Positions 30,286 through 43,300 of a stretch of 64,000 nt of DNA are shown one piece after another; position 1 is the stretch's first letter; each line of letters starts with the position of its first letter. The position numbers and the translations under genes were made by a program. The notes under the pieces were generated by a model. It was not told the origin of the DNA, made no database searches, and worked only from the letters and a program-made list of their open reading frames with translations. The stretch lies in the NCBI GenBank assembly GCA_010645155.1, contig CM021315.1, forward strand, positions 3,837,780 to 3,901,779, written 5' to 3'. This DNA comes from Tigriopus japonicus (Eukaryota; Arthropoda; Copepoda; Harpacticoida; Harpacticidae).

Positions 30286-33200
30286 TTACGTCTTCTTCCC
30301 GAACGAATACTTCAATTCCTGGAAAATGTCCAATACATTCCGGATCGGTACTCTAGCCTGCAATTGGGTGTTTGAGGGGTCTTGCGAGGATTCCGGAGAG
30401 TCCATTTGATCAGAGGATTGCGTTGGTATCGTCATCCCTTGAGTGGTTTCAGTCTCCGTGTCGTCATAGATGAAGGAACTGGTATCAATGCTGATCTCGC
30501 TATTGAAATTGTTGCTCGGGATCTTCTCGAGGTCGACAAAGGCACCGTCATAGTCGCCAAAGATAAAGCTGGAAGTATCTAGCTTTGGCTTAATAGTCGG
30601 GATTGTGACTGGAGATGTCGCTTCCGTGGTTGTAGTTGTGGGAGCCTCAGTGGTTGACGTGCTTGTCGTATCAGTGGTACTTACTGTAGTCGTCGTGATT
30701 CTCTCAGGTCTGGTAGGAACGCGCCGAGATGGTGGGGTCCATTCTGAAATTCTTTTGGGTTTGTCTTCTTCCTTGGCCTCCTTGGCCTGGGACCCATAGC
30801 TAGTTTTCCTGGGTCTGAATGGTCTAGGAGTAGGCCAGAAACCGTCGTTATCTGCCTTTGGGGTTGTGAACCGTGGAGTGTAGACACGTTGGGACGGTTC
30901 GGGTTTGGGAGTATCTGTTGACGTCGGAGTTTCCGTGGTGGTCTTTGAGTTGTATCGGTTCTTATTCTTGGTCCCTTTATATTTACTGAAGATCTCTTTG
31001 GCCCTGTCAGCGTCTTCATCAGCAGGCTTTGGCCGTCGGAAAGATCCGCCTACATTATCCTTGGCAAACTTTTGGAAATAGCTACTGGAAGAGCCTCCTC
31101 GTCTATTGTAAGTGCCGCTCAAACTTGGAGACCATGGACGGATTGCCACACGGGATTCTTCTGGCTCCTTTTTCTCTAGTTCCATGTCTTTGGCATCTGA
31201 CACTTCTTGCTCCTCATCATGAGGGTAAGTTGTATCTCTTTTACTGTCATCTTCATCATCTTCCTCGGGTTCTTGGTAGTCTTCTTCCTCTTCTTTGACG
31301 TCAGGCGTTTGAGACGAAGCCGTTTTGGAACTCTTCTTTGAATATTTTTCAAAAATGCTCTTAGCAACATCTGCCTCCTCATTCCTTGGCTCTGGTGTTG
31401 TCTCTGGCTTATTACCCTGAGCATAGAATCTTTTGATCATTTCTTGAATCTTTCTTGGGTCATTTCCGTGCTTTCCACTGGCCAAAAACGCCTTCAGAGC
31501 GTCTTTGGAACCACCTCCTTCTTCATCATCATCACTTTCACCTTCGTCAGCAGGAGCCCCATCGTCAGAGCGCTCATTTGAGAATCGTGTATTATCAAAG
31601 GAACCACCAAAAGGTCTTCTCGAGTACCTGGAGGTTTCCGTAGCCGTAGTTGGCGTGATCTCAGATGTAGAGGTCATTTCAGTTGGAGCTTTGGGCGAGT
31701 CACTTGAAGTCATATACTTCTTTGGTCTAGTTTGCCATAACCTTATTGGTTTGCCCACATTTGAGCTTGGTGAAAAAGGTTCAACGCTGGGAACCACGGC
31801 ATCGGTTTCTTCATCTTGAGCATCTTCCTCATCATCATATATATCTCGAATTTCTGCCAAATCTAACGAAGGGGCTTTGACGCTTTGTTCGGGAGTAGTT
31901 CGGCTAAATGAAGTTGGTTTAGGAGAAGGATCCGGCGTTTGTTCCTCTTCCTCTTCTTCATTCTCTTCTTCTTCTGGTTCCTCTGGTGTCTGCTTATTCC
32001 TACTACTCATATAGCCTCCATGTTTCCTCTTCTTGAACTTCTCATAGAAGTCAGAAGCCCCACCAAATCTCCGCTTATATCCAACACCTGCTGAGGTTTT
32101 CTTGGTCTCAGCCGTGGTTTCCGCATTATAGCTTCCCCTAGTTGTGGTTTCGGCAGTGGTGAAAGCTGTAGGACCTGGGCTGACAGAGGACTTCCCATAT
32201 GACTTGCTGCCTTCCATGAACTGGCTACGATATCGGTCATTCATTTGGTGAATGGCTGCTCGTCGTTGAGGACTTATAATTGGAACTTGTGTTGTAGTAC
32301 TAGCTTTGGTGGTTAGAGGCCTAACTCTCGATCGTGCCGACGTTGTCTCTATTGTAGACTCTGTTGAGGCTTGTGTGGGTAGAAAGACACGCTCACGAAC
32401 AAACTTTCTCGTTGGGCCGTCGTTGCTTCGTTGTCCACTTTGTCGATCACTAGTTTGCTCTGTTGTCACACTGGCAACCGTTGTTGGTCGGTCCAACTTG
32501 AACAAGTTGTTTAATCCCATATTTGGTTGGAAGGCTTTCATGTTGTCGTCGATGGTTTTTTGAATGTCTTGAGACACGTCCTCGTAATAGATGGTGGTAT
32601 CCTCGGCAGAACTCGACAATTCAGTAGTTGTTTTGACTCGAGTTCTGGTGCTCATAAGGTCATCTCCAGGTGAGCTCGGTTCAATGTCAACCCTATCATT
32701 AGAGGCCTCTGGGGTGGTAGGGGTGGCATCCCAATCCATTTTCTTCATTTGCTTCTCGATATTCATCTTGTTCTCTTGGTCAATCTCGGCCAAGTCCTTT
32801 TCAAATTGTTCATGGGAAGGGATTCTCTGCCTAAATGTACTTATTGGGGGCGGATCCTCAAAAGCACTTTTGGTTGGCGTTGGTTCCGGCATTGATGGCG
32901 ACGGAGATGGGAAACTGGAGTAGTCCTTGAAGTTATTTCGGCGATTTTGAACCTTGAACCGCCTCTGATTTGGCTCTGCATCATTTTCCTCAGTTTCTGT
33001 TTCCGTCTCTTTCTTCCCAGGTCTTGGCCGTTTTAAAAACCTTTTTTGAGTACGCAGTCTTGTCCGTGAGGTTAAGGAAGGGTCCCTGGTTCTAAGAGCC
33101 AATTCCAATTCTTTGCCAGTTTCTTGATCGGACTTTTTAACTGGAATACAACACACATTTTAATCATTAGAATAGAACGAGGTTCGTCTTTTTCACCATT

Positions 33201-36200
33201 AGACCTGGTTTCAAAGGGCTTCAAATGAAATGTGTATAACAATTACATTTGTTTGAAAGGTATTTTTAAAGTACTAAAAGCTATCAAATCTTTTTAATTA
33301 CCATTTCAATTGCAGTTTTCTTGCTCAACGCCAATTCGGAGAGCATTTTCCACTTCAAATGCTGCATAAAATATAAATGGCACAACTATGTATAGGTAGT
33401 TTCAGTCGTTTCGATTTAGATAGACTAAGATCAAATGTTAGTCAGAAGTCAGCTCACCATAATAATTGTTTTCAATAGGGCTGGTATCTTTGTATAAAAG
33501 ACTGTCATCTGGTTTGGCAACGGAACAAGAACATTCCGTTGGGATGTCAAATTCGGCGGCAAAGACACCTTTCTCGGGTTTGTAAGGATCCACAACCATC
33601 AAACTGGAAGATGGCAAACCATTAGCTGGCGATGACAAAAAGAGAATTAAAAACTCCTTACCTTTTCCGAACATTCTTTTGCTCGCAAATGCTCTTTGAC
33701 CGTGAGTACATCATACTACAGGGCTCCCCAAGATTACTAGAATAGATATTAAGTTATTGAGGAATTGAGGCACGAGTTAAAAGAAGATTCAACGCCTTCT
33801 TACTGGCACTTGGTTGTTTTCACTTCTTGAGGATACTCATTTGTATTCACCACAGTCACCCACTCTCCTTTGACAGTCTTGGACCATCCTGGTTTGACAG
33901 CCATCTCCAAAGTTTCACAGCTGCTGCTTCTTCTGTGAAACAAAAGGGTCATTTGCATATGGTCATACACTTTCCATATGTTTCCTGAACTAGCAATAGC
34001 TTTACCTTCTTTTGCTTTCCCACATGGCAGCACTGGCACCAATCAAGTTTGGAAAGTCCCGAATCACCTGTTGGTAGATGCCTTGAACTGCGGGACCCTC
34101 GGAAACCACAATACTGATAACCGTGCTCCTGCAAATTAGGTAGAAGAGCATGATAAATATGGTTTAGATTTCTTTCCAGAACATGACTCCTTACATAGGA
34201 TAATTGCTGTCCCTGACGTCGCAAAACAACTCCTTGTTGCAAGGGTTCTTGTCTCCAGGAGGTTCCAAGTACTCATCAAGTCGCCTATAGGCATAACTTT
34301 CAGTCGTGGTGGTTGTTGCAGTTGTTGTTGTTGTAGTGGTAGTAGTTGTTGTAGTAGTAGTTGTGGTAGTGGTAATTGTTGTTGTCGTCGTCGTCGTAGT
34401 AGTAGTTGTGGTGGTGGTAGTAGTAGTGGTCGCAGTTGTTGTGGGTATAGTGGTAAAGATGGTTGTTGCATCAGTATCTGTTACTTCTTCAGTAGACGTT
34501 GTTGTAGTTGGCGTGGTTGGGTTGGATCCAGGAGCTTCGCCCAATGAATTTCTTGGGTAGTTGTAAGGAATAGTATTTTCGGTATAGTCCTCCTCCTCGG
34601 TGTCGGGGTAGTAATCATAAGCCAACACATCACCACTATATTCTCTCTTGGGTTGGATAGGTTCTCTGAAATTGATTTGAGTTGGCCCTGGATAATCATA
34701 CTCATAGGTGGTCATTTTGTCCTCTTGGGAATAAAAAGGTCTTTGGCTGCCTCTTGGAGGCAAGGTTTCACGTGATGGAAAGGTCGACCGAAATGGAGAG
34801 TACCCCATGGTAGGCACGGGTTCATTTAATGAGAACCGCGGATTTTCATTAGTGTCCGGGTAGTGGCGTGGTGCTTGTTCTCGCATCACAGATCGATGGG
34901 GGATTTTCATTCGGATATTTGATTGACTCGAGGTTGAAGGTGGTTGAGACTCCATGGTTGGTGATGACTCCTGTAGTGTGGTACTGGTGCGCTCAAAAGA
35001 GTGATCCAGTTCTGAATGTGGATTAGAGGGTCTGCGAGGGAAAGGTTCTCTACTTGGAGGTAACACACCGACATTGAAAGGCGATTGTTTGGGAATGAAA
35101 TTCCGGCTCTTAACGGGATTGACTTGAGGTTGATACGGTTCCTTGCTGATCCTTCTGGAATCTTCATAAGCTTCAGTATAGTCACTGTATGTTGGAATGG
35201 ATTCAGAAGTTGTCACAGGATAACGACCACGGAAGGCAGGGGACGATTCCGTCTCCTTGTTTTGGTTGGTATTTCCTGAATATAGTTCATAATTGAGTTC
35301 TGTCCGATCTACGGGAGGACGCTCCTGGAAGTCTGGCTTTTCGGGTAGAAATGGAGTTGGTTTGGGTTGCTCAAGGTCCCGAGTGGTTGTTTTTGTCCAA
35401 GCAGGATCATCACTCAGTGTGGAGGTTTGACTTGGTAGACTCGATGCCGAAGGAGACGGCTTTGGGTTAACTAACTGGTGGTCCAAAGCATTGGAACGAA
35501 TAGGTGAAGGAATTTCCTTGCCAATGGCAGGTTTTGTTCCCTTTCCACCTGGAGCAACACCCTCCTCATAGTCATAGTAATAAACGTATTCATAATCGGG
35601 GTTGGTTGGGTGGGGCTTAATCCTGGCTATCTTGGCGCCCTGCCCAGTGGATGGGGTAAGTGGTGTTGTCTTGTAATCATAGCCATAGTCATCGTAGAAG
35701 TCATACACGTCTTGATCCATTCGGGGGCTGATTTCATCCACAGTAGTGGGGCTAGGGGCTGCACTGTAGTCTGGTGTTGATTTGACTTCTGAGCTGGGCA
35801 TCCGGGATGAGTGGAAATTGGAGTTTGGATCATTAGAGTACGAGGTGTCAAATGCAGTAGTATAATCTTGGTATTGTGATGAAGACATGGTTGTGTCGTC
35901 TTCCTTTGCTCTCGGGTTTGTGGTGGGATCCACTCTGCCATTCAGAGGGAAATGGGGGGCTTGCGTCTCTTGAATGCTATCCTGCTTCTGGATGTCAAAG
36001 GGTTGAGCTCGAGAGAATCCAGAGGTGCGATCCAAATAGCTCTCTTGTCTTTCAGGCACACCTTTCTCCTCGACTCTTGGACTTGGTTTGAACATAGATG
36101 ATTGGCTCTCGGTTGGGTCAGGAATGGGCAGAGTAGATCTTTGACCAATATTACTTTGACTTTCGGGGACGATATTCCTCAAGGGTTGGCGCCGTTTCTT

Positions 36201-39039
36201 ACCAAATTCAAAGTCAAAATGTTCTCCAAATCCCTCATTGAAAGTGGGAGGAGGCCCCCATTTGGTCGAAAATTGGGAGGGTCTGGGTAAAGGTGTCGAT
36301 GGAATCCTAGCTCGTGCCGGGAAGTTTTGTCTTGGGCGTCCAGACACCGGTCCCCTACTTGGTACAGGTTGAGGCCGTTGTGGTATCCTTGTTCGTGACC
36401 TCAGATTCCCAGGATAGTTGTAAGAGTCTGCAGATCGCTTTTGTCTCAGACTAGTCGCTCTAACTTGGAATTCTGCCTCGTGGTCTCCATAACCAGTATC
36501 AGCTCCCCCAACAAATTGAAGAGGAACTGCTTCTTTGTTCACCTCTGGCTGAGTAGGCACATACTCAAAGTTCTTTTCTGGTTGGACAAGGGATCCCTGG
36601 GGAGGTTGTTTTGGATTGTATTGAATATCCCGGAGAGGATCAGCGATTTGTTGTGGTAGGAGGACGTTGACTAGGCCTTGAGAAGGTGGTGGTGGGGGAA
36701 TCCTCATTTTGATGGGTCTTTTGACACCTCTGATGGGCATTTGAGGTTTAACTATAAAAGGATTAGCCACCTTCCTTCGTTTTGGTAGCTTTGGGCCTTG
36801 TGTTGGTTTGATCACAACGGCCTTTTCAAAAGGGTCTAAATATCCAGCCGCCTTGTTACCCACCTGCAAAAAAATAATAATGCACCTTTTGGACATCTTA
36901 TTTTGTGTTGTAGTCATCTTACCAAGTGGGGGTTCTTTGTTTCCACTTGGGTTGGTTCGTAGGCAGATTCTGGGAGTCCATGGAAAAAATCATTCTCGAT
37001 CGGATTTGGAGCATTCTGTTTGCTTGATGCTGCTGCATCGAGTTCTGGACTGATCTTTTTGAAAAAGTTCTCATTGAAAAACCTTTCAATGTCGCTAATC
37101 TGCATGAGTTCTGAAAGTACACAAAACGCCATTGTCAATATGTTTTATAGTCTCTTTGGAAACCTTTTTGCAACTTTAGCGCCTCCAGTTGGTGCAAAAA
37201 CACAGGAGATGGTGCAACAATGCCTTATGTACAGTGGTGCTAAAAAGAAAAAGTTACCTGTCGTACCGAAATCAGGAAATGCGAAACTTGGGCCATCGTC
37301 ATCAAAAGTCGGATCTGAAAAGAACGATGTACGGTCATAAATGTCTTAATCGTGGACTCAATGGTTTGACGAAGTCTCTTCCCACGATCTGCCTTTTCTC
37401 ACCCAAGGCCTAAAAATCCTTGGCTGGATTCAAAAATTGAAAGCGAGTGTCATAATGGGAAAATCTAGTCTCAGTTGGTGATTTTGTTAAAACCAAAACC
37501 TGTCAGCAGATGCTTGCTTAAGGGAGATTGTTTTTAGGTTGACAGGATTGCCAGTGCACGGGACGGAGAGGCAATAGAAAGTGAGCTGTGGCGATAATTA
37601 CCTGAGCCTGATGATGATGCCTCAGGATCCAGCAAGGGCTGTTGGTACTGAATTTGAGTGTCCGAGGGTTTAATCAACTCTTCCTTTGGTGTCACCGCAT
37701 GAGAGATCTCACGTTTGGCCGTCTCAATGTCCTCCATGAAAGCGTGGCTTGGATTGGTCTCAGAGTAGGATCCAATCTCATCTTGGATGCTTTCATCAAA
37801 GTTGTTTCGGGTTCCAGTGGGCACAAAACCTTTGCTTCCAAACACGGTCAAGGGGTCATATCCAGAGATGCCCCCATAACTGGGAACACTGGCAGGATCA
37901 GAGCCATAATCATACCTAAGGGGTGAAGCTTGGGGTGCTCCATACGATTCTGGATTGCTAACGGGTCCTTGTGGAACGCCATAAGAGTCTGAATTGCCTA
38001 AAGCAGCCGCTTGTGGAGCACCATAGGAATCTGTGGATTGGGCCTTAACTGGAGCTTGAGGGCTGCCATATCCATTCGAGTTGTCTTGAATTGGAGGTGC
38101 CTTTGGGGCCCCATAAACGTCAGAGGCTTTTAAAACGGGTGCCATTGGAACGTCATAACTAGGCCGTTTCTTCTTTTTCTTTGACTTTGGCCTTGGTTGT
38201 CGATAGTTTCCCCGTGGGGGAGCTTTGCCCTTAGGGCGAGGTCTCTTGCCACTTGGTCGAGGTCCCATGCCTGTTGTGAGGCGATGAGCCATTTTATTCA
38301 ACAAATTCAAGCCACCGCTTAAATCAAACATGCGTCGATCAGCAGGTGCCTGAGTCTGTGGAGCAACTTTTATCTGGGTTGAAGGCAATTTCTTTATTTC
38401 CTTGAATGTTTCAACCTTGGCTACGGTCGGAGAGGTGTCTAAATTGCCCTGGAATGGAGGGGGGTTTGATCTTCGCGGTGGATTGTACTTCATGATTGGA
38501 TTGGGAGTTTTCTCGGGTTTAGGAATTCTCTCTTGTTTGGGAATTTTCTTAAAGGGATCAACCACAGCCTCACTTTGGCGGTGAGGCAGATCCTGGGGTG
38601 GAGGGACGACATGAGTCACTGGACCTTGCGAATTCTCTGCCATGATGTTGTCATGATGCACTTTGTGTTTCCGGTGAGGGCCTGGAACCGACCCGATCGG
38701 GCCCCCTTGTCTTAGTGGCCTTCGGAGCCTCATATTGGGCCTCTTTAATAGCATTAATCCTGGCTGAAGTCGTAGCCTTCGTCCTGCTCGACTTTCTTCA
38801 TTGGGCTTATTAGCCCTTGGCACGGCCTCGCCATGACGAGACATGAACCTGGACTCATCCAATGTGCTCTCCACAGCCATGAGGTCCATGGGGTCGTCCC
38901 AAACGTGGTTAACCTGACCATTGACCCATTCAATGGTATGAAACATGGAAAGGAGCACTACAATGAGGGCGAGCTTGGGTCGGTGTCCAATCCGATATCT
39001 GGAAGTTTGCTTGTCTGACATGGGTGAATAACCCTTCAT
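30286..39039 (-). CDS. Giant Spätzle-like neurotrophin with long disordered pro- and C-terminal regions (9 exons, ~2559 aa)
   Basis: Exons, 5' to 3': 37602-39039, 37258-37314, 36923-37110, 34195-36863, 34006-34128, 33804-33932, 33662-33736, 33458-33603, 30286-33140; phases agree, 7680 nt. An N-terminal hydrophobic segment (LALIVVLLSMFHTIEW) is the signal peptide. About 1490 residues of Pro/Ser/Thr/Tyr-rich disordered sequence follow, with basic cleavage candidates (RQKRS, near base 36440; YRRLDEY just before the knot) and a long Thr tract. The cystine knot spans exons 6-8: SSSCETLEM, GEWVTVVNTNEYPQEV, TTKC, LGEPCSM, ICEQK, VVDPYKPEKG, FDIPTECSCSV. This is the Spätzle order, including the V-V/I-N-x-x-E-Y strand. 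The usual terminal CCxC appears as ECSC, one cysteine fewer. After the knot come 950 acidic/Thr-rich residues without domains. Spätzle proteins are secreted Toll-receptor ligands or neurotrophins; some insect members (neurotrophin-1 type) also have a tail after the knot. The start could be either Met of MKGYSPMSD. Confidence 0.85.
34306..34510 (-). repeat. Thr-codon microsatellite tract inside the Spätzle-like gene
   Basis: On the minus strand the tract is a run of ACN codons (ACA, ACC, ACT, ACG mixed) coding about 60 residues, nearly all threonine, directly before the cystine-knot exons. Mixed codons suggest selection for threonine or old repeat decay rather than fresh slippage. A mucin-like O-glycosylated stalk is a reasonable inference. 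Confidence 0.8.
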
Positions 39040-39329
39040 TTTGATGTTGGTTACAATATGTCGCGTTTCTGGATTGTCTGAAAGAGAACAGAGATTGCAT
39101 CAACGTGTGCTCAAAGTTGAACCAGTGAACAAAAACGAATTGCATTAAGGCGACCCCTGAACCCCTTCAAGGGTTGCCAAGCATTTTGTGACCAAATTCG
39201 AACTAATCCATCCTACCTCCAATCTAACAAACTTTGGAGAACTAAAATCTGGGTTGATTCAACCCAGCTCGGTCATTTTGGGGGTGAAATGAATAGATTG
39301 TATAACATGAAGTAGAAAAGACAGAAAAT
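39040..39329 (-). other. 5' leader and upstream region of the Spätzle-like gene
   Basis: A consensus 3' splice acceptor on the minus strand (ctctttcag, ending near 39079) lies about 40 bases before the start codon, so the leader is probably spliced or receives a spliced leader. The first exon was not located. Confidence 0.45.
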
Positions 39330-39609
39330 ATGGCAACACTGGGCCAAGAGTTAGTGGACCAGGATGATGATTCCATTTTCAAGTTTCATTGTCAATTTTG
39401 CACTGAAACGAGATGATTGGTACTTTCACTTTTTCCAGGAGTATTTGAAGTACGACCAGGATGAGAGCGAGCTGATCATTGCAACCGAAAAGAGAGGCAA
39501 CAACTCCGCCTTGCAGAACGCCATAACACTAGCAACAACACAACCTGTCATTTTCCCCTTAGTCATGTCTGACCCTAAGAAGAGGTGTTTGATCTTGAGA
39601 AATAAATAG
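39330..39609 (+). CDS. Weak candidate small gene or exon
   Basis: An open frame at 39364-39609 contains a good acceptor (ctttttccag, ending 39438) followed by a coding-like stretch (EYLKYDQDESELIIATEKR) to a TAG. An upstream ATG at 39330 (MATLGQELVDQDDDSIFK) is in another frame, and I could not join the two with a consensus intron. No family is recognised. It may be an exon of a gene whose other parts I missed, or chance. Confidence 0.25.
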
Positions 39610-39807
39610 CAGGTTGGCTATCTTAAACAATTTGTTTAATGAAGATATATCGCTTATTAAGTGGTAAGTGGTAAGATGTACTGAGAACTGGCGTGTTGTT
39701 CATGGCCTTTGACTCGTTTTCTACGATGCACATTGAAGAGTACACATTGCGAATCAGTTTAAAAACGGGGTGATTACTGATTAATGGTGTAATTACAGTA
39801 CTAAAAA

Positions 39808-40300
39808 TTACATGAGGCCAAATTCACCATCAAATTGGTTCAAGAAAGGAAGCAAGTCTTGAATTGAGATGGGTGGTCGTGTGGAGTCTAAGTCATCAAA
39901 GTCATCATTGTGTAGACCTGACGTAAGCTCCTTCGAACCAGTCACATTCCCGTCAAATTAAAACGAGAGTTTATTTCAAAACCAAATTAAGAGTCTCTTC
40001 TGATATCTTATGTCGTCTGCGTGCGGTTTTCCCCTCGTGGCTCAAAGAAGATCCCAACCAAGGAGCCAAGTAGCCAGCCAACCACATTCATGGAAGCTCG
40101 GTCTCCAACTTTCCCATAACAGATGACGACCGAAGAGCGAACAAAACCTCCGTAGAATTCGTCGAATCCGACTGGTTCTGGTCATCAGAATGAAACGAAA
40201 GAATAGCCGTCGTCTTGTCCGCATTTTGCTCGAGAGGGAGAGGCAAAATGTCAATTGGACAGAAGGATCGGATCCTTTCACTTTTTTCCAACCAACTCAT
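39808..40300 (-). CDS. Weak candidate two-exon gene, unknown product
   Basis: The minus strand has two coding-like stretches in a locally GC-richer area. One starts at 40300 (MSWLEKSERIRSFCPIDILP, 70 codons to a stop). The second ends at 39808 with the acidic tail NDDFDDLDSTRPPISIQDLL ... FGLM. An overlapping frame encodes a possible transmembrane stretch (NVVGWLLGSLVGIFF, about 40035-40095). I could not settle the splice junction. No homology recognised. Confidence 0.25.
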
Positions 40301-43300
40301 TCTCTGCCCAAGTGATCTGTAATCAAAGATCAGATGTGGCCAATTTCACAGAGCTATTCTATATTTCAAGATTTGATGAAATAGGTGTCCAATCTTTGCG
40401 GCAATGACACGGACACCGTGGTAATGAGCCAATTACAGAAAGTCAAGGAGAAAAGACGTGGCAAGAAGTTCTTGGAAGCATTGGAAAACATTTCCTGGCT
40501 TTTTGCGAACGGATTTTCCCCCTTTGTAAATGTGAAATCAACGAAATTTTGCTTGATTTACTATGGAAATATATCATGTTCATAGTGGTTATAGCCCCTC
40601 ACTTTATGGTGCCAAGAACAATAAAAGCCGCAAGTACCCAATTAATCCTCCCAATGTCACCAGATGGGCGGAGTAAACTGACGGGGGGATGATTACCTCC
40701 TGTTCGTTATAGTCAAAACTAAGGATTATGTATTGCACCCACCTCGACAAAGATTTGATCAACCATACCGATGACTCTCAACTATCAAGGTTATATTGTT
40801 CGGTTCAAGTGCCAAATGACTTTTCTTAATTTCTGCGCTTTTCTGCAATAACTCATTATGAGTATGATCCGTTCAGTGATTCTACGAAAACCTCATACTC
40901 AGCCAGCTTAAATCTTTTTCAATTTTGCCCACATTTTGGTACGTGAACATTGGCAAAATACTTGCACATCAATCGAATTTTGGGACGTTCTTTACGACAC
41001 GGGACCTCCCAAAACGGAATTAATTATACAGCTGATGGTTGAAGGGCTCTTATTTCAATTTTCCTTGGTCTTAGATGAGCCACTTTTTTCCAAGGTTCTA
41101 CAACAAATCTAGTCATAAATGAAAAGAAATGTTTCCGAAACAGATGGTGTGTAATAAATTAACCTTCTTAGTGTGCATCATAATGATCACGACCTTCGCT
41201 AAAGACAACAGTGTGTGTGTGTGTGTACTACCACAACAGTTCCGTCCTGACCTTGATTGAAAATTGGTGGGATTCAAGTCAATTTCATGCCGTTCATCAC
41301 GTGCTACAAAATAACATTGGTGAACAGAGATGTTAGTCATGCTCTAGTAAGAAAGCGAGATAGATACTTCATAAGGTTTCCCATTGCATTTCTCAAAAGA
41401 GGCCAACTGTCTGATTTTGACCCTTTGGCGTGAAGCAAACCTTGTGTGTCCTTAAGACGTCAAGAAAGCCGGGTTCTTTTTCGGGATCTTTTAGAGTGTC
41501 TTGACCAATGCGAACCATATTGAACCAACTGTTTATGATCTATTCATAGAGAAATAAAGCAAGAAAGGAAGAAAGAAAGAACGGACATATGTTTGCTCAT
41601 TCTCTTGGCTTTAGAGATGTGTGAATCAAGTCAGGGACACGGTTTGTTCCGATGATGTTCGGATCAATTGAGCAATCTTGATCAAAGAATAATTCAAGTT
41701 CGTGGACATAATAGCGATGAAGGAGAATTACGCGGAATCCCTTGGTGCGTAATCAACTTTCTACTCTTCGTACCCACACATTATAGACGTATTCTGATGA
41801 GAACAAACACAGAATCACAGAGGTGCAAGTCACTTTAGGTAGTTGAACTAGCCAACTAAAGTTAATTACAAAGGCCCTCTCTATTTGTGTGAGCAAGCAC
41901 GATTAAAAGCCCACAGATCCCTTCGATTCAACCGAAAGTATGACGCCTTTTAAGGGACTTCTCTCTAGAGTACAGTCGAATAACTAACAGAAGGAATTGA
42001 TAACCAACTGCCAAGATTCGGCAATCTTTTTCACCATGTTGAGGATTGCTGATCGGGTGAAATATTCACAAATTTCATTCCCCCTTTCAACTTGAAAGAC
42101 TCAATTTTATCGTCTTTATAAATCTTGAACTTTTTTTGCCCGTTCATCTTGATTCGGCACATTCGGACCTTTTTTGCCAACTCACTTGCATTTTCTATTC
42201 CGGCATTTTGCATTGCGTATCAAAAACGTTTTTGCTCCTTGTAATGTTGTGTGCGTTAGCTTGTAGATAAATATGATAAATATCAGTGTTCAACGACCGA
42301 TTAAGTTGACAAGAATTATGATGATGGGAACAGCCACCTTCCAGAGGCCTTTTTTGCAATTCCCATGGTATATAAAACATGTTTTTGACACATAATTAAA
42401 TCAGCTCACTGCATGACATTGGTTTATTGTAGACCATATTGGAATAAATCTTGCAGTCATATGCTTTCGGGAAATTCCCCCAATGATACAATTCCCATTT
42501 TTAATTCACTGAATTGTTTTAGCATTGGTTGTTTTCTAGGTTTTCCACAAATTATGAAAGACTTGCCAGAGGCGAAAATGGAAATCTGTTGCATTTAGTG
42601 GAATGAAATTAAACTCACCCGGGAAAGTTAAATTGACAAAATTTCTAAAAAGATGAGGCACCAAAAGCTCAAAGTGGTTGGTTGCAATGCCAACTCATCT
42701 TATTTTTACTTTGACTGACGCACCGTCTGGAAAGTCCGTTTTATTGACCTCCTCAATCAGATGACTCCTTAATAGAGATCAATGCAGGGTGCGAGGGTGA
42801 AAACCACCCAATTGTTCCCATGCATAATTAGAGTGGGAAAATGGCCTCCGCAATCCTGTAGACAATTAGCCAGTCCATCGGCTGATTATCTTGGACACAG
42901 AAAGACGAGAAGCCTGTCGTTTCAATCAGCTGTTCGATTTCAAGGGGGAGAAAGTGAAGACAAAAAAGAGACCATTCCGGGCGAGAAGAAACTTTTTTAT
43001 GGCTCTATATTTTGTTCGCTCGCGCCTTTTGTTGTTGTACTCATTAAGCCACATGGTCAATGGAATTGGACTTTGGCATGCGACGACAACAACATAACTC
43101 TTCTAATTTCACTTTGAACTTCCCGATATTCTATTGGAGATGGATGAGTTTACACTCTCTTTTTTGGGAGTTGGGTTATGCATCCGAATATTCTAGAGAG
43201 AAAACATAACTGTTTCTCCCGCGCATCCTGCTTGGAGGCAACTTTCGATTTCTTGGGAGAATGCAAGACTGGTTTAATGTCAAGTTCATTCTCAGAAAAG

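Noticed and set aside
34306..34560. Poly-valine open frame on the + strand
   Set aside because: Antisense shadow of the Thr tract in the Spätzle-like gene.
42031..42213. Minus-strand 60-codon frame with a lysine-rich, protein-like composition
   Set aside because: No splice partners, no recognised motif, and surrounding sequence is plain intergenic.
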